Source: a virus
DNA length: 64,000 nt
Strand: one strand, 5' to 3'
IMG/VR virus record: IMGVR_UViG_3300043015_000560
Span: 16,086 to 80,085 of that record
Both the position numbers and the translations under genes were made by a program. Within the stretch, counting starts at the first letter, position 1. Every line of letters starts with the position of its first letter. Below the pieces are notes generated by a model. The model did no database searches and was not told the DNA's origin. It worked only from the letters and a program-made list of their open reading frames with translations. Shown piece after piece: positions 37,677-46,494 of the stretch.

Positions 37677-39174
37677 TTTTGCACGCTCCACATTTTAGTT
37701 TACAAATGTTGCTAGGGTCTAGTTTTAATTTATTATTGAAGTATGCTGTGTAAAAAGCATTCGTCAAAATAGACTCTAGCGGTTCTAACTTACAATTGTT
37801 GGCCTTCCAATTATATATGATGTCTGTATCTTCATAAGGATTAATGTCTGCTTCTAGTATTTCTCTAGCAGTGTAAACACACGGGAAAACATTTCCTCGC
37901 TTGTCTATGTAACATTTATTCTCAATTTTAGATTTACATCTAACCTTCTTCTCAAATTTAACTTTTACATCTACATAGTCTGCCTCTTTAGGTTTTGTTT
38001 GTAGAGTATCAAGTTCTATTAACTTATAGTCTGGAAGTTCTTTAACAATTATTCTTTCTTCTTTAACTGGTAGTTCAGGTGGCTTGTTTTCAATAAAAGT
38101 AAAGCCACTGAATTTATGTTTTTTGGATAACGCTCTTGCCTCTTCAATGTCATTATCAGATTGTGTGGTTCTAGTGTATTGCCAAAAAACACGAGCTCCA
38201 CTCTTTAACAAGGCCTTTGCATTTGTAATTTGTTTATCAAAGTCTTTGTTATTAATGTCATCAATTGTAGCAGTGATGTTACCCATTTTTCTATATAGTA
38301 TCCCGGTGCTACCCCACCAAAATTCATCATGTGATGTTAAGTCTGTTAATACATCTACACTCACACCTTCAAACTCTAGAAAGTATTCAGAGATGTCGTA
38401 AAAGTCCTCACATAAACTTGGCTCTTCTACGTCATTGGATAAAATTAACTTGGTCATTCTAGACTTTCCTAGAAAGTCCTTATTAAAGATCCTAACAACC
38501 TCATCATAGCTAAATCCATTTACTTCCATTTCTATTTCAGAAGGCAAGTAAGGATACAAATCTATAGACCTATTATAACAGTTTTCTACGTAGCTGTCAA
38601 GAGTATGAGTGTACCAATAAGGAAAGGTAACGATATCATCTGTAAGACTAATTGGATAGTCTTTGTTTTGTGTATTTAAAAACGGAAGTGATGGTAGTTC
38701 GTTAACTTGAAACTCTTGTTTGAATTCGTAGTTATAAAATGTTATGTCTTGTTCGTCTCTATCCCATTTTTGTATCAGATTCTGTACATATTTGTTCTTA
38801 TGTATATAATATGTAACATTTTCGTCTTGCATTAAAACTTTATCAATACCACTGCCTTTGTACGATAAAAGGGCCATAGGATCATTTAATAAGACGTTTG
38901 GAGTAGTAAAAAGACTAACTCCATTATCCTTGGTATGTTGTATTAAGTCTATTTCTAACCACTGCTTTCCATACTTTGGAACATGGAATTGAATGCCGTC
39001 TACAAAGCCGTCTCGCTTTTTAGTGCTATTGATATTGTCGAGTTCTTCCTGTGTAGTGAAAACAAAGAAGTCAAAAGGCTGCTCAATCAGGTTCTTTGCC
39101 TGAGTATAGAAATTGTTTATATGGATTTGACTGTACTTACTATCCAGTAAGTTTGCTATTAAAGTTAGCTCCAT
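37669..39174 (-). CDS. GT-like / degenerate radical-SAM / SPASM fusion protein
   Basis: 501 aa. Residues 1-190 resemble the island glycosyltransferases (LDSKYSQIHINNFYTQAKNL; DFFVFTTQEEL), but where the DLD should be is SLFTTPNVLLND. Residues about 215-360 have the texture of a radical-SAM barrel (MTKLILSNDVEEPSLCEDFYD; TSHDEFWWGSTG), yet no CxxxCxxC exists. The C-terminus has SPASM-like cysteines: C413-x13-G427-x4-C432, then C461 and C491, C495, C498. It may be a modification enzyme that lost its barrel cluster, or a binding scaffold. Confidence 0.65.
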   Translation of the reverse strand: MELTLIANLLDSKYSQIHINNFYTQAKNLIEQPFDFFVFTTQEELDNINSTKKRDGFVDGIQFHVPKYGKQWLEIDLIQHTKDNGVSLFTTPNVLLNDPMALLSYKGSGIDKVLMQDENVTYYIHKNKYVQNLIQKWDRDEQDITFYNYEFKQEFQVNELPSLPFLNTQNKDYPISLTDDIVTFPYWYTHTLDSYVENCYNRSIDLYPYLPSEIEMEVNGFSYDEVVRIFNKDFLGKSRMTKLILSNDVEEPSLCEDFYDISEYFLEFEGVSVDVLTDLTSHDEFWWGSTGILYRKMGNITATIDDINNKDFDKQITNAKALLKSGARVFWQYTRTTQSDNDIEEARALSKKHKFSGFTFIENKPPELPVKEERIIVKELPDYKLIELDTLQTKPKEADYVDVKVKFEKKVRCKSKIENKCYIDKRGNVFPCVYTAREILEADINPYEDTDIIYNWKANNCKLEPLESILTNAFYTAYFNNKLKLDPSNICKLKCGACKNV

Positions 39175-39922
39175 GCCAATGCCTCAAAAGTTTCTCATCT
39201 TGTAATTCACTCATTTTAATCTGCGCCTTAGCTGCAGGGTCTGGAGTTAAGTCTGTATTAAACAAACAAACTTTATACTCCTCTCTATATTTATACTTCT
39301 CTTTATCCTCTTTATGATGAGCTCCTCTATTATAAGAGTAAACCCAATCCCAAGGAATGTTGCCCCAGAACTTTTTTTGTCTCCAGTAATGGTAGTTATC
39401 TGATCCTTTAAAGAATGTTTTAAATACTACATCTTGGTGTTCTAGAACATCGTAGTAAATTTTCTCACATTGACTCCCATTCCAACACATCATACTAGAA
39501 TTAAAATAAGTTCCTCTAATATCAATAAAGAATCTCTCATGTTGTTGTCCGGGTGGTTGCCATTTAGATTCGATTATTCTAGGTTTGTTTGCTAGATTGT
39601 ATAGATCGTTTATATTGTTTTGAACAATAACATCTAAATCAAAGTAACACCATTTACCCTCATAGCCTAGCCACTTATGAGAGTTGAATACAAGGAACTT
39701 AGCACGATCCCAACAAAAGTTTTCCTTTCCAAACCAATAGTCTGGATGCAGTGGCTCAATATTGGGGATAGGCGCGGTGGCGCAATCGAGTCCTTCTGCG
39801 TCATCTGTAAAACAGGTAAAGGTGCAGGGTCGAGTATAGTGTCTCTCAACCATTGCCTTTAAATTGTTTACATATTCAGGAGAATATTTACTTCCCCATT
39901 TGATACATACGAAGTTCATCAT
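39140..39922 (-). CDS. glycosyltransferase-like protein, island paralogue C
   Basis: 260 aa. IKWGSKYSPEYVNNLKAMVERH, CFTDDAEGLDCATAP, WCYFDLDVIVQNNI (DLD about 93-95), YFNSSMMCWNGSQCE and WDWVYSYNRGAHH. Same family and order of motifs as paralogue B. It overlaps the start of the fusion gene downstream by 35 nt, an unusually long overlap, and contains a minus-strand TATAAATA (39295-39288). Confidence 0.72.
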   Translation of the reverse strand: MMNFVCIKWGSKYSPEYVNNLKAMVERHYTRPCTFTCFTDDAEGLDCATAPIPNIEPLHPDYWFGKENFCWDRAKFLVFNSHKWLGYEGKWCYFDLDVIVQNNINDLYNLANKPRIIESKWQPPGQQHERFFIDIRGTYFNSSMMCWNGSQCEKIYYDVLEHQDVVFKTFFKGSDNYHYWRQKKFWGNIPWDWVYSYNRGAHHKEDKEKYKYREEYKVCLFNTDLTPDPAAKAQIKMSELQDEKLLRHWHGANFNSKLTG

Positions 39923-40538
39923 ATCTTTTTGCTATGTCCTCTTGAACTGATTCTTGTCCATTCAATAATGCTATTGTTGCGTCTTTTATTTTACCACCAT
40001 CAAACCAAAATGAATAAACCTCATTTTCGGGAAAGTGTTCAAATGTAAAACTCTCATGGTATAAAAACCTATCATCACCTGCATACTTTACCATATAGTA
40101 ATCTTTATTCTTTTCCCAGTAATCATATATATGTCTGTTATCTTCCCACATCATCACACTAGAATTAAAATTGCTTAAATAATTATATGACCACCTACTG
40201 TCTTTGTGATAAGGGAATTCTTGAGGTTTCCAGTAAGTGTAACATATGATGGGGTTCTTGTCAAGCATTTTCCACAAATGTTCTATACCTTTTTGTATTC
40301 TAATATCTAAGTCTAAATAAAGAACTTTGCCTAAGTTTTCAAGTTTGAACAGTTTAACCTTTTCCCAATGCCCTTCAATTTCATGATCTATAGGTATTGT
40401 TGTTATATTTTTATTGAGTCCAATAGGATTATCAGTTACACAGACGCGGTTGTAGTCACCTGGAATAGAATTATAAATACGATTAACGTCCTCAGACGTA
40501 TATTTGTCCCCGTATTTTAATGTCAAAATTGTTTTCAT
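39888..40538 (-). CDS. glycosyltransferase-like protein, island paralogue D
   Basis: 216 aa, first gene of the minus-strand unit. LKYGDKYTSEDVNRIYNSIPG, CVTDNPIGLNKNITTIP, VLYLDLDIRIQKGI (DLD about 77-79), FNSSVMMWEDN and EVYSFWFDGG. The most diverged paralogue. No late box lies directly upstream on this strand, so its promoter was not identified. Confidence 0.7.
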   Translation of the reverse strand: MKTILTLKYGDKYTSEDVNRIYNSIPGDYNRVCVTDNPIGLNKNITTIPIDHEIEGHWEKVKLFKLENLGKVLYLDLDIRIQKGIEHLWKMLDKNPIICYTYWKPQEFPYHKDSRWSYNYLSNFNSSVMMWEDNRHIYDYWEKNKDYYMVKYAGDDRFLYHESFTFEHFPENEVYSFWFDGGKIKDATIALLNGQESVQEDIAKRYDELRMYQMGK

Positions 40539-40555
40539 ATCAAGTTATATTTTCT

Positions 40556-40563
40556 TATAAATA
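40556..40563 (+). promoter_or_regulatory. late promoter box before the second fibre cluster
   Basis: TATAAATA 27 nt before the ATG at 40590. A second plus-strand copy is at 40472-40479, inside the opposite-strand gene. Confidence 0.6.
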
Positions 40564-40589
40564 AACGAGTATAAAAGGATAACCCGTAA

Positions 40590-40916
40590 ATGGCAACTGT
40601 TTCAAATTTAGTAATAGATCAAGGTACAACTTTTTCTCTTACTATGCAATTAGATAACGAAGACGGTTCAGATAAGGACCTGACTAGTTATACTGTGAAT
40701 TCGCAAATACGAAAATCGTATTACAGTAATACTTATACAAGTTTTACAACCGCGAAAACAAATTTGACGGGCGAATTAACCATATCTTTAACAGCAGAAC
40801 AGACTTCAAGTCTTAAAGCAGGAAGATATGTATATGATATTGAGATTTCCTCAAGTGCAGAAACATTAAGAGTGCTTGAAGGAATCGTAACAGTAACTCC
40901 AGAGGTAACCCGATAA
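40590..40916 (+). CDS. small beta-sandwich virion protein
   Basis: 108 aa. VSNLVIDQGTTFSLTMQLDNEDG, NSQIRKSYYSNTYTSFTTAK, ELTISLTAEQTSSLKAGRYVYDIEI, and RVLEGIVTVTPEVTR. This is the Ig/BppU-like pattern of small virion proteins upstream of fibre genes in marine myoviruses. Probably a baseplate or fibre adaptor. The stop overlaps the start of the next gene. Confidence 0.65.
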   Translation: MATVSNLVIDQGTTFSLTMQLDNEDGSDKDLTSYTVNSQIRKSYYSNTYTSFTTAKTNLTGELTISLTAEQTSSLKAGRYVYDIEISSSAETLRVLEGIVTVTPEVTR

Positions 40917-41149
40917 TGGCTATCAAGATAACTATACCAAGTAGTGGATCTTCAAACCGAGTAATTACTAACACCACCAAAAACTCTAAACAGGTGACCA
41001 GTGCTAAAGTAGAACAGCTCGCGAATATCGACATATCGAATGGTTTACAGGATGGTTATACACTGGTATATGATGAGCCTACGGGCAAGTGGGTAGCACA
41101 AAATATCGAAGCAGGACAATTGGAAAGCTTAGATGGTGGTACTTATTAA
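40916..41149 (+). CDS. small fibre-associated protein ending in LDGGTY
   Basis: 77 aa. Ser/Thr-rich N-terminus (TIPSSGSSNRVITNTTKNSKQ), then GLQDGYTLVYDEPTGKWVAQN and the end ESLDGGTY. The same terminal motif closes the proteins ending at 42734 and 43525. Function unknown; probably part of the fibre assembly. Confidence 0.6.
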   Translation: MAIKITIPSSGSSNRVITNTTKNSKQVTSAKVEQLANIDISNGLQDGYTLVYDEPTGKWVAQNIEAGQLESLDGGTY

Positions 41150-41201
41150 GAGTTTTAATTTATATTATAAAATTACAAACAAACATTCTAGGAGATAATA
41201 A

Positions 41202-42734
41202 ATGGCAACAGTAATTCAAATTAAAAGAAGTACCGCAGCTACAGCCCCTACAACATCGGATCTAAACGAAGGCGAACTGGCGTATAGCCAGGATAAAGCC
41301 AACTCAGGTGATTCCGCGATTCTTTATATTGAATCGGTTGATTCCTCAAATCAACAGGTTGTACATAAAATCGGTGGTAAATTTTACACCGATATCGTAG
41401 ACGGTGCCTCTTCTTCTAACACAGCTTCACAGCTTGTTAAGAGAGACGCAAGTGGAGATTTCTCTGCAGGAACAATTACAGCTGATCTTACAGGTAACGT
41501 AACAGGAGATTTAACCGGAGATGTCACAGGTGACGTAACAGGCGACCTTACTGGTAACGTAACGGGTAATGTCACAGGTGACGTAACAGGCGATGTAACC
41601 GGCGATATCACTGGTGCAGTAACAGGTAACGTAACAGGTGATGTAACTGGTGACCTTACAGGTAATGTAACAGGTAACGTAACAGGTGATGTAACTGGTG
41701 ACCTTACAGGTAACGCAGATACAGCAACAACAGCAGCGGCACTAACAACAGCTAGAGCAATTGCTCTTACAGGTGACGTAACAGGTACAGTAAATTTTGA
41801 CGGTTCAGGCGATGTAAGTATTGCAACTACAATGGCAGCAGACGCTATTGCACTTGGTACAGACACTACAGGTAACTATGTTGCCACAGTAGCAGACGCA
41901 GGAAGCGGCAACCTTACAGTAACTGGCTCAGGTTCTGAAACAGCAGGTGTAACACTTGATCTTTCTAACTCAGGCGTATCCGCAGGTTCATACGGTTCTA
42001 CAACAGCAGTTCCTGTTTTAACAGTAGACGCTAAAGGTAGGGTCACTGCTGCAACTACAGCAGCAATTGCAACATCATTTGATATTGCAGCGGACAGTGG
42101 AACAAATGATACAGTAGCTGGTGGCGAAACACTTACTTTTGCTGGTACAGCTAACGAAGTAACAACAACCGTATCAGACAATCAAATTCAAGTTGGACTA
42201 GCAACAAACCCAACAATTGGCGGTAACCTAACTGTATCTGGTAACTTAACAGTTTCTGGAACTACAACACAGGTTAACTCTCAGACATTGACAGTTAATG
42301 ATCCATTATTTAAAGTAGCAACTGGCAACTCTAGTGACGCTTTAGACATTGGTTTTTATGGTATCTTTAACGACGGCGCTGACAAATACTCTGGTTTATT
42401 CAGAGATGCTAATGACGGTAAATACAAAATGTTTACTGGCTCTAGCGTTGAGCCTACAACAACTGTTGACACTACAGCAAGTGGCTATTCCGTAGCAACA
42501 TTGGTTGCCAACATTGAAGGCAACGTAACAGGCGGAACTATTTCTGGACTATCAGCAGCGATTGGTGTTGCAGACGGTGGTACTGGCGCAAGCACTTTTA
42601 CTTCAAACGGTATCGTTTATGGTAACGGAACTAGCGCTCTACAAGTAACAGCAGCAGGCACAGAAGGGCAACTGTTAATGGCAGATGCTAGCGGCACGCC
42701 TGTTTGGGCAACACTAGACGGCGGTACGTTCTAG
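41202..42734 (+). CDS. tail fibre protein with GNVTGDVTGD repeats
   Basis: 510 aa. N-terminal TVIQIKRSTAATAPTTSDLNEGEL is the attachment segment of many phage fibres. Residues about 95-165 are tandem five-residue units (GDVTG, GNVTG, GDLTG) expected to form a beta-helix. Later parts (GNLTVSGNLTVSGTTTQVNSQ; DIGFYGIFNDGADKYSGLF) match long fibres of T4-like marine phages, and the end is ATLDGGTF. A Tyr-poor, Thr-rich surface. RBS AGGAG. Confidence 0.75.
   Translation: MATVIQIKRSTAATAPTTSDLNEGELAYSQDKANSGDSAILYIESVDSSNQQVVHKIGGKFYTDIVDGASSSNTASQLVKRDASGDFSAGTITADLTGNVTGDLTGDVTGDVTGDLTGNVTGNVTGDVTGDVTGDITGAVTGNVTGDVTGDLTGNVTGNVTGDVTGDLTGNADTATTAAALTTARAIALTGDVTGTVNFDGSGDVSIATTMAADAIALGTDTTGNYVATVADAGSGNLTVTGSGSETAGVTLDLSNSGVSAGSYGSTTAVPVLTVDAKGRVTAATTAAIATSFDIAADSGTNDTVAGGETLTFAGTANEVTTTVSDNQIQVGLATNPTIGGNLTVSGNLTVSGTTTQVNSQTLTVNDPLFKVATGNSSDALDIGFYGIFNDGADKYSGLFRDANDGKYKMFTGSSVEPTTTVDTTASGYSVATLVANIEGNVTGGTISGLSAAIGVADGGTGASTFTSNGIVYGNGTSALQVTAAGTEGQLLMADASGTPVWATLDGGTF
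41494..41715 (+). repeat. in-frame 15-nt tandem repeats (GxVTG/GxLTG)
   Basis: About fifteen degenerate copies of a GGTAACGTAACA/GGTGATGTAACT-like unit encoding G-D/N-V/L-T. It lies inside a fibre gene; it is not a CRISPR array because there are no unique spacers and every unit is in frame. Confidence 0.85.
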
Positions 42735-42757
42735 AATAATTAATTAAAGGAAATATT

Positions 42758-43000
42758 ATGAGTGAACAAAATCCAAATAATGTAGTTGACGAATATATTG
42801 CATTACTAAGTGCAAAACTTAACGAAACAACGCAAGAAAATCTCGTTCTAAAAGCTAGAATGAATATCTTACAAAAAGAACGAGATGCTCTTACGGCTCA
42901 GTTAGAAGAGTTAAACATACAGGAGAAAGAGGAAGATGGTAGACACAGTAATCAAACTGAAGAGGTCGGAAACAGCTTCGGCGGTGCCCACGCAGGCTAA
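42758..43000 (+). CDS. small coiled-coil protein overlapping a fibre gene
   Basis: 80 aa. VVDEYIALLSAKLNETTQENL and ARMNILQKERDALTAQLEEL form a heptad coiled coil. The last 65 nt overlap the next gene in another frame. Possibly a chaperone or stalk protein for the adjacent fibre; not recognised. Confidence 0.6.
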   Translation: MSEQNPNNVVDEYIALLSAKLNETTQENLVLKARMNILQKERDALTAQLEELNIQEKEEDGRHSNQTEEVGNSFGGAHAG

Positions 43001-43247
43001 CTTAGAAGTTGGTGAGGTTGCTCTAAATTTAGCAGACAAGATACTTTATACAAAGAATACCGACGGTGCGGTTGTAGCAGTATCTAACTATGTTGTAGGA
43101 GATGCCAACTTGGTGTTCCCAACAGGTGATTACGGCGACATGACTGCATCAAGTGTAGATGCTTTTGGTGTTGCAACTGAAAGATCTTATGATTGCCGAA
43201 CTGCTCCTCCTGGAATACTTATAACTGAAGATTTCGGAACACTTTAA
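42936..43247 (+). CDS. short fibre-like protein
   Basis: 103 aa. VDTVIKLKRSETASAVPTQANL, then VGEVALNLADKILYTKNTDG, the N-terminal domain common to phage fibres, followed by a short C-terminal tail (YDCRTAPPGILITEDFGTL). It looks like an adaptor that carries only the attachment domain. Preceded by AGGAGAAAGAGGAAG inside the coiled-coil gene. Confidence 0.6.
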   Translation: MVDTVIKLKRSETASAVPTQANLEVGEVALNLADKILYTKNTDGAVVAVSNYVVGDANLVFPTGDYGDMTASSVDAFGVATERSYDCRTAPPGILITEDFGTL

Positions 43248-43270
43248 TTCAAAATCTAGGAGTATAACCA

Positions 43271-43525
43271 ATGACAACTCAAGTACAATTTAGAAGAGGT
43301 ACTACAGCAGAAAACAATAATTTCACTGGCTTAGCCGGAGAGGTTACAGTTAATACTGGTAACTATGCTATGAGAGTTCACGATGGTGCTACTCAAGGCG
43401 GTCACGAATTGATGCTAGCTTCGGCTTCTAATATTTCAGGTAACATACCCTTTACAAATATTAGTGGTACGGTAGAAGCAGATACCCTCGCTGACGGCTC
43501 TACATTAGACGGCGGAACATATTAA
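43271..43525 (+). CDS. short fibre protein with Mtd-type N-terminal domain
   Basis: 84 aa. TTQVQFRRGTTAENNNFTG, AGEVTVNTGNYAMRVHDGAT is the beta-prism N-terminal domain known from major tropism determinant-type receptor binders. The rest is short and ends ADGSTLDGGTY. The start is nearly identical to that of the 654-aa fibre that follows, suggesting duplication. Confidence 0.65.
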   Translation: MTTQVQFRRGTTAENNNFTGLAGEVTVNTGNYAMRVHDGATQGGHELMLASASNISGNIPFTNISGTVEADTLADGSTLDGGTY

Positions 43526-43544
43526 ATAATTTAGGAGATTAGAA

Positions 43545-45509
43545 ATGCCAACACAGGTACAATTTAGACGTGGAACTGAAGCACAAAACAATGCTTTTAC
43601 TGGTGCCGCCGGTGAACTTTCCTTCGATACAGAGAACTCAGAACTCCGTGTCCATGATGGAAGCACACAAGGTGGATATGTAATAGCAAAAGACTCAGCA
43701 GTTCCCACAACATCAGATGACCTTACAGAAGGGTCAACAAATCTATTTTCAACGAACGAACGTATTGACGATAGAGTAGCTGCTCTTTTAGCAGCAGGCA
43801 CCGGCATCACATTGTCTTATGACGATGATGCTGGAACATTAACAATTAACGGACAATCTGGAGACATTACAGGCGTTACAGCAGGTAATGGTTTGACAGG
43901 TGGCGGTGAGTCTGGACTAGTAGAAGTTAATGTTGTCGGAGGAACAGGTATCAGTGTAAATGCAGATAGCATTACTGTTGATATGACGGACTTCAGCACT
44001 GACGACTTAGCAGAAGGTTCAACCAAGCTTTACTATACAGATGCTAGAGCACAAGCAGCCATTAGTGGCGGCACAGGTGTTACAGTAACATCTGGTTCAG
44101 TAGCAATTGGACAAGCAGTAGATACTACATCTAACCCAACTTTTGCAGGTGCTACATTTACAACAGACGTTGAAATGCAAGGCGATATTATCCCAGATAC
44201 AGATAATACACATAGTCTTGGTAGCACAACAAAACAATGGAGGGACGTATACGTAGGTCCTGGTTCATTATATGTAAACGGACAACAGGTTGTTTCTGAT
44301 AACTCAGGTACAATCACTGTTTCTGCAGATGCAAACCAAAACCTATCACTTCAAACAAGTGGTTCAGGCGATGTAGAGTTAGATGCAACTGGATCAGGTG
44401 TTATTGCAATTAAAGGACCTCTTCAACTAGAAGACGGTATTAATATTACAAACAGCGCCGGCAACGCAATTGCATTCACAAACCCAATCAACGTTGATTC
44501 GCTTGAATCTAAAACAGCAGATACAGACTTAACACTTACTGGTAAAGGTACAGGTAAAGTTTATGTCAATGATAATTTAGAAGCAACAGGCAACGTGGTG
44601 ATTGGTGGAGACTTAACAGTTTCTGGAACTACAACAACTGTCAACTCTGAAACAATTAGTTTGGCTGATAACATTATCGACTTAAACAGCAACTTTACTT
44701 CTGGAACTCCTAGTGAGAATGCAGGAATTAGAGTTCTTCGAGGAGATTCGACAGCAGTACAACTTAAATGGGTTGAAGCAGTTGATCAGTGGCAGTTTAC
44801 AAACAACGGCTCTGACTATTCAGAAATGGTTGGCGCAGACACAACACAAACATTAACAAACAAAACAATTAGCGGTTCGGATAACACATTATCTAATATT
44901 GCCAACGGCTCTTTGTCTAACTCAGAAATTACAATTAACGGTGTAGCTACAGCGTTAGGCGGAACTAGAACTTTAGACACAGATGACTTAGCTGAAGGCT
45001 CCAACTTGTTCTACACAGATGCAAGAGCAAATGCTCGAGTAGCTGCGGCAACAGGTGCCAACTTAGATCTAAGTAGCAAAGACACTGCAGACTTGGCTGA
45101 AGGTACAAGTTTATACTTTACTGACGCAAGAGCAAGAGCAGCAATTAGCGCTACAGGCGATGTAAGTTATAATAGTGGAACAGGTGTTATTAGCTTTAAT
45201 GAGTCGTATTCTACTCCTTCAGAACTACTGACAGCTATTAAAACAGTTGACGGTGCAGGTTCAGGATTAGATTCCGCTTTACTAGAAGGAAATGCAGCAT
45301 CGTTCTTTACTAATGCTTCTAACATGGTTAGCGGTACTCTTCCAAGTGCTAGACTTCCAGAATTAACAGTAGCTGACTTTGCTGGAGCGGCGATTCTAAA
45401 TAGCTCAGAAACATTTGCTAGTAACGATACTTCATTGTTAACAGCATCTGCTATTGAGAACAGATATAGAATCGACATATATAATACTAGTGGAACACTG
45501 CTTAACTAA
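43545..45509 (+). CDS. long tail fibre with Mtd-type N-terminal domain
   Basis: 654 aa. N-terminal PTQVQFRRGTEAQNNAFTGAA, ELRVHDGSTQGGYVIA. Four diverged repeats of DDLAEGS..LFYTDAR (about 65, 147, 480, 510) alternate with beta-helical stretches; a central part (GDIIPDTDNTHSLGSTTKQW, LYVNGQQV; TVSGTTTTVNSETISLADNI) is shared with long fibres of marine T4-like phages. The C-terminus (FASNDTSLLTASAIENRYRI) is probably the distal, receptor-facing or capping part. No separate chaperone is seen. Confidence 0.75.
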   Translation: MPTQVQFRRGTEAQNNAFTGAAGELSFDTENSELRVHDGSTQGGYVIAKDSAVPTTSDDLTEGSTNLFSTNERIDDRVAALLAAGTGITLSYDDDAGTLTINGQSGDITGVTAGNGLTGGGESGLVEVNVVGGTGISVNADSITVDMTDFSTDDLAEGSTKLYYTDARAQAAISGGTGVTVTSGSVAIGQAVDTTSNPTFAGATFTTDVEMQGDIIPDTDNTHSLGSTTKQWRDVYVGPGSLYVNGQQVVSDNSGTITVSADANQNLSLQTSGSGDVELDATGSGVIAIKGPLQLEDGINITNSAGNAIAFTNPINVDSLESKTADTDLTLTGKGTGKVYVNDNLEATGNVVIGGDLTVSGTTTTVNSETISLADNIIDLNSNFTSGTPSENAGIRVLRGDSTAVQLKWVEAVDQWQFTNNGSDYSEMVGADTTQTLTNKTISGSDNTLSNIANGSLSNSEITINGVATALGGTRTLDTDDLAEGSNLFYTDARANARVAAATGANLDLSSKDTADLAEGTSLYFTDARARAAISATGDVSYNSGTGVISFNESYSTPSELLTAIKTVDGAGSGLDSALLEGNAASFFTNASNMVSGTLPSARLPELTVADFAGAAILNSSETFASNDTSLLTASAIENRYRIDIYNTSGTLLN

Positions 45510-45523
45510 ATTAGGGTAAATGT

Positions 45524-46492
45524 ATGGCTTTATCAACACGACAGGAACTTATAGATTATTGTCTTAGACGATTAGGGTTTCCAGTCATAGAGATTAACGT
45601 TGACGAAGACCAAGTCAACGATCGCATCGACGATGCCATACAACTCTGGCAGGAATATCATTTCGATGGTGTTGAAAGAACTTATGTTCAACACCAAGTC
45701 ACAGGTAGCAGTTTAAGGATTGCTACATCTATTGCAGGTAGTTTTCAAAAGGGCGAGAAATTAACTGGCGGAACTTCTGGGGCTACAACTGTAGTCTCTT
45801 CCGGAGCGCTTAATACTATTACAGTAGAAAAGATTTCTGGAACTTTTGTGGGCGGAGAACAAATTACCGGCTCACAATCAGGACTAGTTGCAACTCTTCA
45901 GAGCACAGACTTCTACTCCGCAGGTGATATAGAAAACGGTTGGGTTCCTATCAGTAACGGAATTACTGGTATTATTAGAATGTTCAACTTTGGTGGTGCA
46001 GCACAGTCTAACACTAAAGATGGAACATTGTTTGATTTAATGTATCAATTTAGGCAAAATGATCTTTATAACCTAATGGGTGCAGACATGACATACTATT
46101 CAATGGTACAGTCTCACCTAACGACTCTAGAACAACTACTTGTAACTCAAAGACAAATACGTTGGAATAGAAAAACAAATAGATTATATATTGATACGGA
46201 TTGGGATAGAACCTTCAATCCAGGTGATTACATTGTGGCAGAGGCATATGCTATTGTTGACCCCGCAACGTATTCAGAGGTTTATGATGATATGTTTTTG
46301 AAAAAATATGCTACTGCTCTTATCAAAAGACAGTGGGGAGAAAACATGAAGAAGTTTGGAGGCATAGCACTACCTGGAGGAGTTACTTTAAACGGTGACC
46401 AAATCTTTCAAGAAGCAATCACTGATATCAATAATATTGAAGATGAGATGCAGAGAAGATATGAGTTACCCCCTAGCTTCTACGTGGGGTAA
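45524..46492 (+). CDS. 13: neck protein gp13, with inserted beta domain
   Basis: 322 aa (T4: 309). LSTRQELIDYCLRRLGFPVIEI, QVNDRIDDAIQLWQEYHFDG is the conserved N-terminus; FDLMYQFRQNDLYNLMGADM, YSMVQSHLTTLEQLL and KYATALIKRQWGENMKKFGG are typical of gp13. Residues about 60-118 (GEKLTGGTSGATTVVSSG, ITVEKISGTFVGGEQITG) form an inserted beta module like those in other virion proteins here. gp13 closes the portal vertex together with gp14. Confidence 0.88.
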   Translation: MALSTRQELIDYCLRRLGFPVIEINVDEDQVNDRIDDAIQLWQEYHFDGVERTYVQHQVTGSSLRIATSIAGSFQKGEKLTGGTSGATTVVSSGALNTITVEKISGTFVGGEQITGSQSGLVATLQSTDFYSAGDIENGWVPISNGITGIIRMFNFGGAAQSNTKDGTLFDLMYQFRQNDLYNLMGADMTYYSMVQSHLTTLEQLLVTQRQIRWNRKTNRLYIDTDWDRTFNPGDYIVAEAYAIVDPATYSEVYDDMFLKKYATALIKRQWGENMKKFGGIALPGGVTLNGDQIFQEAITDINNIEDEMQRRYELPPSFYVG

Positions 46493-46494
46493 GC

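Noticed and set aside
39288-39295. Minus-strand TATAAATA inside the paralogue C gene
   Set aside because: Encodes ordinary Lys-Tyr codons and is about 115 nt before the next start; a promoter is possible but not supported by position.
41494-41715. Repeat array resembling CRISPR
   Set aside because: Units are contiguous, degenerate and in frame with a fibre protein; no spacers.
41384-42181. Minus-strand ORFs rich in PVTSPV repeats
   Set aside because: Mirror image of the GDVTG repeats of the fibre gene on the plus strand.
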